From Epiperipatus broadwayi (taxonomy: Eukaryota > Onychophora > Udeonychophora > Euonychophora > Peripatidae): a DNA stretch of 64,000 nt. The position numbers and the translations under genes were made by a program. The notes below the pieces were generated by a model that did not search any database, was not told the DNA's origin, and saw nothing but the letters and a program-made list of their open reading frames with translations. The stretch is taken from NCBI GenBank assembly GCA_028023455.1, contig JAQFVV010006336.1, positions 3,218,021-3,282,020 on the forward strand, given 5' to 3'. Positions 10,985 through 24,737 of this stretch are shown in pieces. Each line of letters starts with the position of its first letter. Within the stretch, counting starts at the first letter, position 1.

Positions 10985-13900
10985 AACATATCCATTAATT
11001 TTCCAATATGATCTAAAATACTTTTCATATAATACAATTGTATATTCAATTCTCTTAAGCTATGCCACGATTGTAATAACAACAATAATTGATCACATTA
11101 ATTTAAAGAATAATTATAATAATATTAATCTCAGGGTTCTTTGTTTCATGTAAGGAAATGCTCGGCAGTAGTGTGTTGTCGCATATGACTGGCATTCTGG
11201 TCGGCTATAGGAAACATTTATTTTACTTAAATTCAATGTGTCTTCATCTCTCATATCCACTGCTATATTATTTAAAGAGATGATAATTCTGTTCAATAAT
11301 GACGTATAATTTTGAATAACACAGCTTTTTTTTTTTTTTTTTTTTCAGAATCTCAGTCAGAATAATAAAAAGACAAGGGTGCTTTTTGTGTCCTTCCATC
11401 ATCCATGACAACACAATAATATAACTAAGATTTATTACTTAGACAATTTAACTAAATGTTGGGAATAATGTGCAACCAAAGTTAATGGTTTGGAATAAAT
11501 TCATTTTTTTTTTTTACACAAAGGTGAATGTTTAGTCTTAAGTTTTCAACTCCATAAATAATTATCATTAAACTAAAATATAATGACATATTCCGATCTG
11601 CTTAACTTTATTTATCTGGTATATTAAGTCTTTAAGAATTTGGAATGATTTCGGACTCAAGAAAAGGTTTTGCCAATATTGTGCAAACACTTATATTTAG
11701 CATATAAAAACAAAAAATGAATCTACAACAAATTTTAACAAGACTATAATTTATTATTATCACAAAAAAAAATATATGAACATTTATTCAATAATCCCAT
11801 AGTAATACAAAAATATAAAATATAACTGACATTAATCTGTATACTCTTTTGGTTATGGACTAGAGGTTACTACTTCTCCTGTATGCAATCATATGGATTG
11901 ATTAACTAAAAGTACATTTCATTCCCAATACATTGTTTATTAAATTTTGGTAACCTTGTAGAAGCTTTTATTCAAAATTATTGACTAACTATTTTTTTTT
12001 TTTTAAAATGATTAATCCAATCATATGCAATACGCAAAATATTAAATTTATTTCTAATACATTTACTTTATCTATGGTCTTTAATGGGATAACCTATTCT
12101 AATTATAGGCCAGTTATCAGAAGTTACACTTACCATCTTACATTTAACTTAATGCTAACTTAAGTTATGATACAAATTTTATTCATACGTATAATTTTAA
12201 ATATGAGTATTATTTAATTACTAACCAGAATTAAATATTGCATTTGAATATTCCCTCAGTAAATAAGCGTTTTAAAACTACGCAATTTTAATTACTTTCT
12301 CCATTGATTTACTTGTCAAATACTAGCAATATTTAGCAGCACAATACAGATATTGATCCTAGTTACTAACGCACTATTTATACTAAAGTGGATCTTGAGG
12401 AACTAACACCTCCAATATAACCTTTATCTTGTCTGAACTTTCAAAATTAAGCACAATAATCAACACCTTCCATGGTGGAGCTATCTTTATTTTCACATGA
12501 GGAATATGGAATAACCACGAAGGTCTGTAAAGTAATCTACTACATTAAATATTTTGGTGGTTTCTTGCCTCTTACTTGGGCATACAATGAACACACACCA
12601 AATACAATCCTCTCCTGGGATTTAAACGAATGAAGCATACTAAATGCTAGATAAATTCTTGATCGTCCTATCTACGAGAATCGATCACTTGGCTATAAAC
12701 ATACCCGAACATTATATTTAAAATCTTCCTCTCATGGAAAACAAAGCTTTTGGGGAGATCATTTTTTCATCCCACAAAATAAATACATTATAATTATTAC
12801 CTATGCGAATATTAAGCATATACCAATGCTATATCTGGGCAGGATAAGTAAATACACTGATTATAATAACTTATGTTACCGTGTATACTTTGATCAACAT
12901 CTGAAATCAATGGACATCATAGAATAAAAGTATAATAATTTTGATTTTAATAAAGGAACATTCAAAATAGTTGGTAGCATACTATCTTAAAGTAAATAAA
13001 ATGGATGTGTTAATTAAGAATAATTAGGAATAAATTCCTCAATTAATACAGTATAAATTCGTTTCAAAACTTTAACAAGAAATATTTTGTTATAGCATTT
13101 TTTTTTTTTTTAGTTACTTCTGATAATTTTCAATATTTATTTTACCCCTTAAATATCTAAATATTTTTCTTTTACTTATCTAACATACAAAATTTCTACC
13201 TACACTTGTATGTACTAATTAAAACATATTTTATAGATTTTTTTTTTCGTGTTAAATATCAACTTAACCTATAATAATTATATTAAAACATACCTTTGTC
13301 ATTACAAGGCTATTAAATATCACTTGACCATACAGACTTTAATCTATGTGATATAAAAAAAAAATACATATCATTTATAACTTAGTTTTAAACAATCATT
13401 AATTAACAAGTGCATACTCTCTCATTAGAAAATGTTTTTCTGTTGAGCAATTGGTCCAGGTGAAGAGCTTTATCCAGTCGTACTTCATGAAGCAAGTTTA
13501 AAAACAATAAACACATGGTATTATCTCCTTTAAATAAAAGTTTTCTCTTATTTTGTGCGTTTAATAAATTAGGTAAAGAAAAATATAGCAGAATTCAAGA
13601 TTAATTCTTACTTGAATTAAACTACTACAATTTTGGGATCCAAGAAAAAAAATAGACTTCTAACATAGACGAATATTTGACTATAGACAATAAACATACA
13701 CAATATTTTTTTTTATTTATTGATGATACGTATCCTTATTAGCTAGCTTACTTATGGACGAAAATGCGCAATTTTCCGAGAGATTATTATGATAATAACT
13801 GCAGTCAATTTACTTGTACATGAAGTTTTAATAATTCCAACTGATGTGTAATATAATATATCATTTATTTTTATCATTAATTCACTAAGATATTTGGTTT

Positions 13901-15115
13901 TGTTCATACTTTAGGAATTATAATTTTTTTTTGTTTTAACGGTAACTTCTCCGTAAGAATGCCCCTATGTAACTTTTCCTATATTTACTCTGAGAAAGTT
14001 TATATTTTTTTTTATATATTTTTGTTTTTTTAAATATACAGGTGCATAATTTAATCTTATTTATCATTATTATTATTTCCAGACAATTCTTGGTGAATAA
14101 AACATATTTTAACGTATGCAACTACATTACTTGTAAAGGCAGACAATATTGAGAAAGAGCGCGAAAATGTTTCTAGTTGATTTTCCTTGGTTTCAAAATA
14201 TTTCTTTCACTTATTTTTTTTTTCTTTCTATACCAAGAAAATATCAATAAATGACATAAAGTTAATAAATAATTAATCTTTTCTTGGAAATCGCTTCTTT
14301 TCCTTAATTTAGATATAATATAATTTTTCGTGACTCTTTTAGTTACATCTGTCATTTTTGAACTTTAGCGCGAGACAATAGGTCTTTAAATAGGTAGATG
14401 GCAAAGAAATCAGGATATCTTATCAAAAAATTTTAGCCACACATTATATTATTAAAATTTTACTTTGATTACATTTATTTCTGCAAAATAAAATGAAAAA
14501 ATTGAGTTACCAAATTTCAGCATTGTTCCTTCCTTGAAAACTAAAAGCAGACTATCTGGTTTTTTTTTTTTATTTTACTTTAGCGACCTCTTCCAGAAAA
14601 ATAATCATTTGATTATAACATAAACAAAAGAAAGGAAAAACCTATTACAATCATATAGTTTTAGTATTATTTACCTGGATTACAAAGTAATTTGACAATA
14701 AAAAAAAAATAATAAATACATTAAATTAACAATCAGTGATGTATAATTCTTTAAACATTATATATTTTTTCTTTTTTACAAAAAGAAATTACCAGAAGTT
14801 ATTGTGCTTTATGATAAGACACTCATCCACTCACCTCTCTACCCATCCAAAATCAATTACTGTTTAGCTTTTATACCATATTAATTTGCTCTAATTATTA
14901 ATATCTCAATTAAATTATTCATGTTCTCTCTTTAAAAATGACATTGAGTTATTAAATCTATTAGTTATTCACCCAAAACATGCCAAAGTGAGTGAATAGC
15001 ATACTTTATTAATCAATTATTACTATTATTATTTTATCTTTTTATTTCTAAAAGAATAGAATTGTTTTCCTGCAGAAATAATGCCAAGTAAACCAAGTGT
15101 CAATAACACTAGGTT

Positions 15116-15192
<77 letters not shown>

Positions 15193-15235
15193 CAAGCTTA
15201 CTTTTTCTATAGAAAGAGTATGGTTTAAATCATTT
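10985..15235 (-). repeat. Left arm of a giant inverted repeat (unit of about 4.2 kb, copy 1)
   Basis: The whole segment is, in reverse complement, a diverged copy of 18,700-23,012. Matching landmarks come in the same order: the block around 11,155-11,215 against 22,772-22,835, 11,345-11,460 against 22,560-22,650, 12,570-12,640 against 21,310-21,390, 13,455-13,500 against 20,457-20,500, 14,820-14,860 against 19,080-19,130, and 15,075-15,118 against 18,803-18,870. Spacing between landmarks agrees within about 50 bp over 3.9 kb. The inner end carries a hairpin (AACCAAGTGTCAATAACACT then AGGTT) and a (TA)n array. I recognise no ORF or domain. Confidence 0.85.
15119..15191. repeat. (TA)n microsatellite at the inner end of the left arm
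   Basis: About 36 TA units, preceded by GGTTACAA. This is the mirror image of the array at 18,730-18,800. Confidence 0.95.
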
Positions 15236-18200
15236 TATTATTTAGTAAGATTTTGTTTTATATTTAACTATATGGCCTTAAATATGTTTATGTTTATTCA
15301 ATTCTATATTTTTATTTATTTGCTTCTTTTAAATTGTGATAATTGTGAATATATAAGCAACAAGTTCATATTTTTTTTATTTATTGTAAATAAATCGTTA
15401 AGTGTTTTTTTATTAACCAATTTAGTTTGTTTTGGCTTTTCAAACTCAATAACAAACATATATCATTAATATCCAACTAACAGGAAAAATAGCAAAATTA
15501 TATTAAAATGATGATGATAATTGATGATAATAACATTATAGTTTGACACCTAAAAAGTAATTTTAATTTGAGCCTAGAAAAAGAAATTTAAAATACTTAT
15601 GGAATCATTATAATTAAAATAACTCTTAATGCTAAGATTATTTTGATCATCATCATCAGAGTAATAGTTATATTATTGAATACAATCGATTTTTAACCAT
15701 GACTTGTATTAACACTGACCTTGTGCTTTTATATTTGATGTCCAATGTATGAACCAGAATAGTCTCTCATTTCTGCTCAACTTTGGTTCTGTACAGTCAC
15801 ATTCTGTAACAACTATTTGAATCAGAATAAATTGAACATAGAATAGAACAAGATTATAAGTGATATGCAATCTGTGTGTCTAAATTGACTTTAAACTGTT
15901 TGGAATGACAAATAAGATCAGCATTTGCAAAATATATATACTAACATTATAATACAGCATTACTTTCAGTTGAAGTATGTAGTAAATAATTCATTATTTA
16001 ATTACTGAACAAACTAATAAATAGTTAATTTATTATTTCACAAAATTCACTGCTGCAAAAGGAATCATTTAATATATTTAGATAAACCAGGTGAATTCAT
16101 TTACCAACTATGTTAGGCAACTTGCCACTATATTTCTTCCACTTTAAAAAAGATTAAAAGACATAATCTAACAGGTGTTTTAAAAATGACATGAAAAATA
16201 CTAAAGGAACTCTCAATTGAGTATCAAGATTCTAAAACAGGAAACATTTACTTAGTAAAACAAGTGAGCACATTCCTATCCTTATAATACCTTATGCTAT
16301 AGATCATTAACCATAAAATACCCAATATTAAATAAATTATTATACAATGGATAAGATCATGTATATATCTTTTAATAGTTCATTGTGAAAATATTATATT
16401 TACATATAATAGACAAATTTACAATTTTATATTTTCACATTGTAACACTTATAGAACCTTTTTTTAAAAAAAAAAAAATCCTCTCTTTTCTAAATTTCTC
16501 TATACTCTCAATCACCACGATCCACAATTCAGAATAGATCTGACTTATTTATGTAATTATAATTTATTTGTTTTATTTGAAAGAACAAAAGATGAAATTC
16601 ATACACTTTTTAAATGTGATGCTTTGTATAACAAACATTTTATCATAATTATTGATTATAAAAAAGCACATGCAATAAATTAATATATCTCTTACTTGTT
16701 TAAAGTAATGTAAAAAAAATTGTTTAATATAAATAAGTTTCAAGTCTATTATAATTTGTATTTAATGATGTTTGACAACAGAAACAATTGATGAAAAAAG
16801 TGTATTCTTGAAACTGATTCTAGGAACAAAGTATTGTCATATTTACAATTCAGAATTTGTGTCTATTATGTAGTACCTAATGTCCGTATTCATAATTATC
16901 TGCTTGTGCTTTTAAATTATGAATCATAAAATTCCTAAAATTATTGAATAATGAAATACAAGAATTCTCATTTTTAAATATTTTGAATCAACTTAATTAT
17001 CTGCTTGAATTATTGATGTTTTTAGAAAATTTCAGATTTTAAATTCAACATATTTAAAATTCAATTAGATGATATAGTCTACAATATAATATATACAAAT
17101 AGTATTTCATTATCACAAGTCTTTATGCAATAGCTTATATAATGAATGTTTAACTAGTCCATTGATATAATAAAAGATATCAAAAACTTAATTTTACTTA
17201 GATTTTAAATAATTATGGATTGCAATTCCTTAAATCATATTCATTATTCCATAAACATTTTAAATTTATATTTAGTATATGCATATTTTATATACCATTA
17301 TCTTGAAATATAATGACCAAATTGTTTAGCTCACTTTTATAATGATTTAGTTATCAATAGAATTTGTTGAAAATATCACTTCATTACCAGTTATTTTCCT
17401 TTCATTTCCAAAACTAATTTATAGCTGCCTATGAACATTGTGTTAAAATGTTTTTGAAGGAAGATAAATTATCAGCATACAAAAAATAAAGATGTTTAAA
17501 GTATAGGGATCAGACCTCCATTTTATGAAAGACACATTCATTCTTATTTTATTTGACATTTTTTCATAATTAACAAAAAATAATTTGCTTAGATATGAAT
17601 CAAACCCATTCACCATTATATTTAAAAGCTTTTTAATGTAATTTTTTCAACTTATAAATGAAGGTAAAATCAAAAATTATTTTGTCTATTTAAAGTAAGT
17701 TTTCGTGATAAATTAATAAATTTGTTGCAACTGATCGTCTTCATATGGAACAAAGCTGATATTTGCTACAAATTCTTATCAAATATATCACAAATAATAT
17801 TTTTATTTCGACTTTTATTTATAATTAATAAGAGTAAGATTGGTCTATAGGTTTCAGTATTTAATTTCTTGTCATATTTTTTAATGATAATAATATATTT
17901 AACATAATGAAATCAGTAACGGCGGATTAAATTATATTTTTCCATATTAAATATATGACGAAAATTACTTTAAAAATATTTTTTTTTAATAATTAAATTT
18001 AAAAATGCTTGAAAATTTAAGTAACATACTGCTAAAATTAGTTTTCTATTTAATGCTTTAAGTTATGTATAAGAAAAATGAACTTTTAGTAGATATTTTT
18101 AGCTTTTTATACATTAACTTCTTTACTTTATTTTTACAGATAAACAGTGAAAAGGTTGATACTCGAAAGTAGCTTTTATCCGTTAGCATAAAGTAAAAGT

Positions 18201-18699
18201 CAATTAAGTATTTCTAAATATATATAAGCATAAAGATTTTTAAATTTTCAAAATATACTTTCACAAAATATTTCTTTTCTATAAAATATTGCAAATATAT
18301 TTTTATGCAAATATGCATATTTGAAATACCCACATATACAACATATCAAAAATATTCAAAATTTTAATTTATAAGAACAAGATTGATTACTTCTTATATA
18401 TGCATGATATATCTCATTACTTTTATATCTCTTTAATAATAAAAATGTTCATGAAATCATCATTTAAAATAAAGTTTTAAATTATATAACCTACAAAATA
18501 TAAATGCACTGGCAGAATGAACTGACTTACACAATTTAGCATTAAAGAAGTAGGCTCAAATGATAAAAGTTTCAGGATCAATTATTAGCAGAAAAAAAGA
18601 AAAAACCTATCAGTTTGTAAACTGAATATAACTATCGAGTCCAACTTGTCATTTGAAATGATATTCCAAGTAACCAGCCAAATGATTATTTATTTAACT
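15236..18699. other. Unique spacer between the two arms
   Basis: About 3.5 kb of AT-rich DNA that does not match itself in inverted orientation. One 65-codon frame at 15,272-15,469 is hydrophobic and AT-driven, with no supporting context. No gene, RNA or repeat is recognised. Confidence 0.5.
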
Positions 18700-18725
18700 T
18701 TATTCTGAAAGTTTGACCATACTTT

Positions 18726-18803
<78 letters not shown>

Positions 18804-21800
18804 AAGTATATTGTAACCTAGTGTTATTGACACTTGGTTTATTTAGCATTATTTCCACAGGAAAACAATGCAATCCTTTTCTAGGAAATAAAAAGTAAAA
18901 TAATAATAATATTAAGTGATTAATAAAATAGGCTATTTACTCACTGTAATGTATTATTAAGCAAATAAGTAAAAAATTTACTAATCCAATATCATTTTGA
19001 AGAAGAGCATAAATAATTTAGTTAAAATATGTTAACCATAAGAGCAATTTAATATCGTATAGAAGCACATCTCATAAACAGTAATTGATTTTGGATGGGT
19101 AGAGGGGAGAGTAGATGAGTGTCTTATCATAAAGCACAATAACTTCTGATAATTTTTTTTTTAATTATTTAGATAATAATGTATACAGAATTATACATTA
19201 CTAATAAGCATTATTAGTTAAAGATATTTATTATTTTTCATTAGTTGTCAAATTATTTTGTAATCCATTTAAATCATATGGAAAAATATAACTGTAATAA
19301 GTTTTTTTTTTCCTTTCCTTTGTTTATGTATAATTAAATAATTATTTTTCTGTCAGAGGTCGCTAAAAGAAGACCGCTAAATTTTGTAGAAAATCTAGTC
19401 TGACATAAGTTTTACAAGAGGAAGCAGTGCTGAAATTCGGTAACAAATTTTTATATTTTTCTATTGCAGAAATAAATATAATTCAAGTAACATTTTAACA
19501 AAATCATGTCTAGCTAAAATATTTTGATAAGACATCCATAAGCTTCTATTGCTCTACCTATTTTAAAGCTTTTTATACTCAAAATGTGCTATCTTATGCT
19601 AAAGTTCGAGATCACTGTATTGACTACAGCGATCACGGAAAATACCATTATAGTTAAACTAAGCAATATAAGTAATTTCCAAGAAATAATTAATTATTTG
19701 TTAACTTTACCTTATTTAATAATCTTTTCATGGTATAAAAGAAAAATTAGAATTAAAAGACATATTTTAAAAGCCAAGGAAAGTTAACCAAAAAGTTTTG
19801 CGCTCTTTCTAACAGAAATTGTCTGCTGTAGAAAATAATGCAAGTTCCCCACGTTAAAATCTGTTTTATTCACTGAAAATTATCTAGAAATAATATAAAT
19901 AATAAATGATATTTACTTATGCACCTGTATATTTTTTAAAAAGAAAATATAACTTTTCTCAAGGCAAAGATCGGAAAATTTGTAGGTGTGCATTTACAGA
20001 GAATTCTTTATTAAAGAAAAATTATAATTCCTAGAGTAGGAATAAAAACTACAAACATTAGTGACTTAATTATAACTATAATATAATATGTTATATTATA
20101 CATCCATTGGAGTCATATAAAACTTTATATCCATGTAAGTCAGCTGCAGTCAATAAAAATAATATTTTGGAAAAATTCGTGCATTCTTTTATTCATAAGC
20201 CAGCTAGCTAAAAATGATACGTATCGCCAATAGTAAAAAGAAAAGAATTGTATATATGTGTGTTATCGTTTAGAATAAAATATTTGTCTACGTTAAAATA
20301 TGTACTGTTTTCTTGGATCCCATAATTATAGTAGTTAATTCAAGAAAGAATTAAAATCCACGCTGCTATGTTTTTCTTTGCCTACTCTTAAGTGCACCAG
20401 AATGAAGGCAACTTTTTATAAATGAAATAATAAAATGTGTTTCTTGTTTAAATTTGCTTCGTGAACTACGAATGAATCAAGTTCTTCATCTGGATAAAGT
20501 GCCCAACGGAAAACATTTTTTTTTAGTGATATTATAAGCACTTGTTAAGTAATGATTTTTTTTTACTAATTTGTAAAATTATGTGTATTTTTTTTTATAT
20601 CAGCAGGTTAAAAGATGTATATTCAAGTAATATTCAAATGACCTTGTAATCAGAAAGGTATGTTTTTATGTAATTATTCTAGGTTAAATTTATATTTGAC
20701 ATGAAAAAAAAAATATTTTTTTTTTATAAAATGTGTTTACTTATGATATGTAATTATGAGTATCAGTTTGGATGTTAAATGCGTGGAAGAGGAAAAATGT
20801 AGATACTTAATAGGTAAAATATCTAGTTAAAATTATCAGAAGTAATTAAAGAGAAGTGCTATACAAAATATTACTTATTTAAAGTATGAAACAAATTTAT
20901 ACTATGTTAATTAAGGAACTTATTCCTAATTATTCTTTATTAACGCATTCACTTGGTTTAGTTCAAAATACTATACTTCCTATTATTTGTTGAATGTTTC
21001 TTTGGCAAAAGTGAAAATTATTATTGTATTATGTGATATCCATTGATATCAGACACTGATCTAAGTATACCCTGGAATATAAATTTAGTGTAATTAGTGT
21101 ATTTGCTTGTCTTGCCCCGATATAGCATCGGTATAGGCTTAATATGCGCCTAAGTAATAATTGTAATGTATCTATTTTGTGGGATAGAAAATAATCTCCC
21201 CAAAAGCTTTATTTTCCATGAGGGGAATAGATAAATCTTGTATTCGGGTATGTTCATAACCCAATTGATTGCTTCTCAGAGTAGGACGATCAATACTTTA
21301 TATAGTATTTAGGGTATTTCATTCGTTAAAATCCCAGGAGAGGATTATATTTGGTGTGTGTTCCTATTATGCCCAATTAAGAGGCAAGGACCCACCAAAC
21401 TATTTAATATAGTAGTTAACTCTACAGACCTTCGGTGATATTCCATATTCCTCATGAGAAAATAGAGATAATTCCACCACGGAAGGTGTTGAATATTGTG
21501 TTTGTTTAGAAAGTTATGGCAAGATAACGGGTATATTGGAGGTTAATTCCTCAAGCTCCATTTAGTATAAATAGCGTGCTAGTGTATATGATCAATGTCT
21601 GAATTGTGCGACGGAATAGTGCTAGTAATCCACACGTAAGTCAATGGAGAGAGTAAGTTTTAAAATTGCATGATTAAAAATTTTCATTTGCCAATAGAGG
21701 GTTCAAATACTAGGTTTAATTCAGGTTAATAATTAAGTAGCACTCACAATATAATTTATACTGAGGAAAACAGTGTGTATAACAACTTCAGTTGTTATTA

Positions 21801-23012
21801 AGGTAAACATTAAAATAATAAGTGTAACTTCTGATACGTAACCCATAAATTATCATAAGTTATCTAAATAAAAAACTCTCATTTAATTAAAGATATGATA
21901 ACAAAAATCGTTTGTACGCATTGCCTAGAATCAGATTATTTTTGTTTTTAAAACAGATCGTTAGTCAATAAATTTAAATAACCGTTCATATAAGATACAC
22001 TAAACGAATGAGTTGATGTATCGATAATACTATTTATTTTGTTATATTCAATTTACATAAATGTAAAAATAAGATGAAGAAGTAGTTCGAATCCAAGTCT
22101 AAAAGTATAGACGAATTAATATTAGTTATATTTTGTTTTATCCATATGGGATCGAATAAATTGTATATGTTTGTTTATTATGTTAATAATAAAAGATATT
22201 TTTGTTAAACCATAATAAAAAAAATAGAATTTTGTTATAAGTTAATAATAAATTATCGTCTTGTTACAAGTTGTTTTGAGTCATTTTTCTTATGTGCTAA
22301 ATAAAAGTGTATTGGCATAATACTTGCAACACGTTCTTGAGTCCAAAATCATTTATGAAATCTTAATCCAAAACACCAGATAGACAATTGTAAGCAGATC
22401 AAAATATTTCATTATATTTTAATTTAATAAAAATTATTTATGGAATTGAAAACTTCAGACCAAGACATTTTATTTTATTTTATATGTGTGTAAAATCACT
22501 TTATTCCCAAACTACTAGTTTTGGTTGCACATTGTTGAATACACATTTAAGGAAGTGTCTAAGTAATAAATCTTAGTTAAATTATTGTGTTGTCATGGAT
22601 AATGGAAGGACACAAAAGCACCCTTGTCTTTTCATCATTCCGACTGAGATTCTGGATTTAAAGGGCTATATTATTCCAAATTATGCGTTGTTATTGAATT
22701 GGTGATCATCTCATTAAATATTATAATAATTAATATGTGGATGAAGACACCTAGAATTTAAATAAGGTAAATGTTTCCTATAGCCGACCAGAATGTCAGT
22801 CACATGCGACAACACAATACTGCCGAGCAATTTTATTAAATATAACAGAGAACCCTGAGATTAGTGTCATTATTATAAGTGCTCTTAAATTAATAATTGA
22901 TCAAATTCAGATCAATATTACAAGCGTGGCATGGCTTAAGAGATTGAAACATCTAATTGTATAATAACAAAAATATTGAGATCATATTGGCAAATTAATA
23001 AATGTTTTGTCT
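18700..23012 (+). repeat. Right arm of a giant inverted repeat (unit of about 4.2 kb, copy 2)
   Basis: Counterpart of 10,985-15,235. In this orientation the unit starts with (TA)n, TTGTAACC and a hairpin (18,803-18,830) and runs to about 23,012, where similarity to the other arm stops. Blocks aligned by eye are about 75-90% identical, with frequent small indels elsewhere. The best block (22,772-22,830) differs at only about three of 45 bases. No intact ORF; local frames in conserved blocks are interrupted by stops in at least one arm. It could be an unknown transposon or an inverted segmental duplication. Confidence 0.85.
18730..18800. repeat. (TA)n microsatellite at the inner end of the right arm
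   Basis: TA array with one CA interruption near 18,771, flanked by GTATATTGTAACC on the unit side. Confidence 0.95.
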
Positions 23013-23366
23013 TAGTCAGTAATATTAACAATGACATGAAAAATCATCATCATCATTGTCGAACAGTGCACGTACTTACAGCCCAGAGAATGTGTTTTGG
23101 ATAGAGAAAGAATGGTAGTTTATTAATAATTTTCTTTTTAAATTTATTTTATTAATTATATTTTTTTTTAATTCTATCTCTGTCTGAACTGCATATTGCT
23201 GTAGCTGAATTATTATAGAACTAACCTAACGTAGAGCTATTATTATTATTATTGTTGGGTAAAATAAAGTTTATTATGACCCGGCTTATACCAAGCGTAG
23301 TCGGAAGGTAAGGCCTTCCGGATGGGATTTTGTTTATTAGGAAACATACTCTTCTTTACTAGGTTA

Positions 23367-23368
<2 letters not shown>
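23013..23368. other. Unassigned segment with a short GC-richer inverted repeat
   Basis: The stretch at 23,280-23,325 (CCGGCTTATACC, then TCGGAAGGTAAGGCCTTCCGGA) contains a small inverted repeat, GGAAGG...CCTTCC. It stands out from the AT-rich surroundings. No function is assigned. Confidence 0.4.

Positions 23369-23455
<87 letters not shown>
23369..23455. repeat. (TA)n microsatellite
   Basis: About 43 TA units, immediately followed by TTGTGCCCTTTTGTATGGGTC, a hairpin with a GCCC/GGGT stem. Confidence 0.95.
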
Positions 23456-23459
<4 letters not shown>

Positions 23460-24354
23460 GCCCTTTTGTATGGGTCACCATTTAAGTTTTGTGCTAATCT
23501 AGTAGAAAATTTTAAATTTAAGAAGTGTTTTAAAAATGTGATGTTGACTTTGCTTGTGATAATGTTACCATAAGTTTAATTAAAGCAATCTATGAGTGTT
23601 TGATATGTGAATTGTGTTGATATTGAGAAGATATTTAAAATGATGATGATTATGATGTAATACTGCATTAATAAATTTAATAACAAATGTTGAAGCTAAA
23701 GTGATTAAAAGACAAGTTAAAATTAGACAAAGATATTTATTTAGTTTAAAATATATGTTAAAAGTGAATAAAAATATTTTAAATTATAAGTACTTAAATT
23801 GAGATTAATATTTGATTTTAATCAGATCAAATAATTATTTTAAAATCTGATATAATATCTTATTTATTTTAAAAATAAATATTTATTTTAAAAAAAGCAA
23901 TTGTTAAGTTATTTTTAGATTATGGGAAGCGTTTCTTGTATTGTAAAAACAGATGTTAATTAGAGATACACACACACATGCTTGGAAGCTTTCTCATAAA
24001 GTTGCAAAACTATTTTAAAATTATGTTGTGAAATTTATAAATAATACGTGAGTTATCACGAGATAAAAATAAAGATATTAATGTAAAATATTAAATCTGA
24101 TTTTAAAAATATTACGTTAGAAATATAATGTATTTAAAAGATTTGATTTATTTTAAATGATCTTATAAGGGTTAAGATTTAAACCAAGTGAGAAAGAATA
24201 TTTCAAAAGAATGTTTAATAGGTTTAAATAAACGATAAAGATTATTGTAAAAAAATGTAATAATATTAAATTATTAAATAAGTCATTATTTTATTTTTAA
24301 TAGTGAGTTGATAAATATGTAAATAAGCCAGCAAAGTTTGATTGTTTAAACGTA
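23456..24354. other. AT-rich segment downstream of a (TA)n-hairpin, U3-like
   Basis: Begins with the hairpin TTGTGCCC...GGGTCACC and continues as AT-rich DNA to the promoter at 24,355. No coding signal. The layout parallels 7,313-8,077. Confidence 0.35.
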
Positions 24355-24400
24355 CCAATCAGATGAGGAGACTCTTCTAGTATAAAAGCTGGATTCAATT
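24355..24400 (+). promoter_or_regulatory. Core promoter: CCAAT box and TATA box
   Basis: CCAATCAGA at 24,355-24,363 lies 25 bp upstream of TATAAAAG at 24,381-24,388. A possible initiator (TTCAATTG) follows at about 24,395. The CCAATCAGA core also appears at 8,077. A transcript from here would reach the small ORF at 24,618. Confidence 0.55.
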
Positions 24401-24617
24401 GTTGAAGGGGGCTCTCTATAATTAAATTTCTAAGTTAATCGTGCTATTGAGAAAATAGCCAAGTAAATTTATAAACGCTCTTAAAATCAGTTTTTAAAAT
24501 CATAAGAGTGTTATTGTATATAATTTTATAATTTTTAAATGATAAGTATGCAGTAGAAACTTAATAATTCCCTATTGGTCTTCTTAATATCGAAGCTCAA
24601 TTTACATACGAATAATC

Positions 24618-24737
24618 ATGGAAACATCACGTATCAGAGAAATATATCAAAAACTTTATGCTAGAGAAATAATAGACGCTGGATTAGTACATAAAAACTA
24701 CGAGATGGAGAAAAGTAGTATTTTGGACTATAAATAG
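24618..24737 (+). CDS. Small ORF downstream of a TATA promoter, unknown
   Basis: A 39-codon frame starting METSRIREIYQKLYAREI and ending at TAG 24,735-24,737. The start context is AATCATGG. The peptide is charged and predicted helical by eye (REIYQKLY, REIIDAG), unlike the AT-driven junk frames nearby. It lies about 230 bp downstream of the TATA box at 24,381. It could be a first exon, the N-terminus of a decayed gag-like protein, or chance. No domain is recognised and no clear donor follows directly. Confidence 0.25.
   Translation: METSRIREIYQKLYAREIIDAGLVHKNYEMEKSSILDYK

Noticed and set aside
12400-12650. Possible protein fragment (HTPN..LSWDLNE) shared by both arms of the giant repeat
   Set aside because: In the other arm the same frame has several stops, and the similarity is equally good at the nucleotide level; I do not recognise the family.
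23322-23573. Ile-Tyr repeat frames over the TA arrays (also 31,214, 56,510, 61,191, 62,008)
   Set aside because: Translations of (TA)n with short flanks; no coding support.
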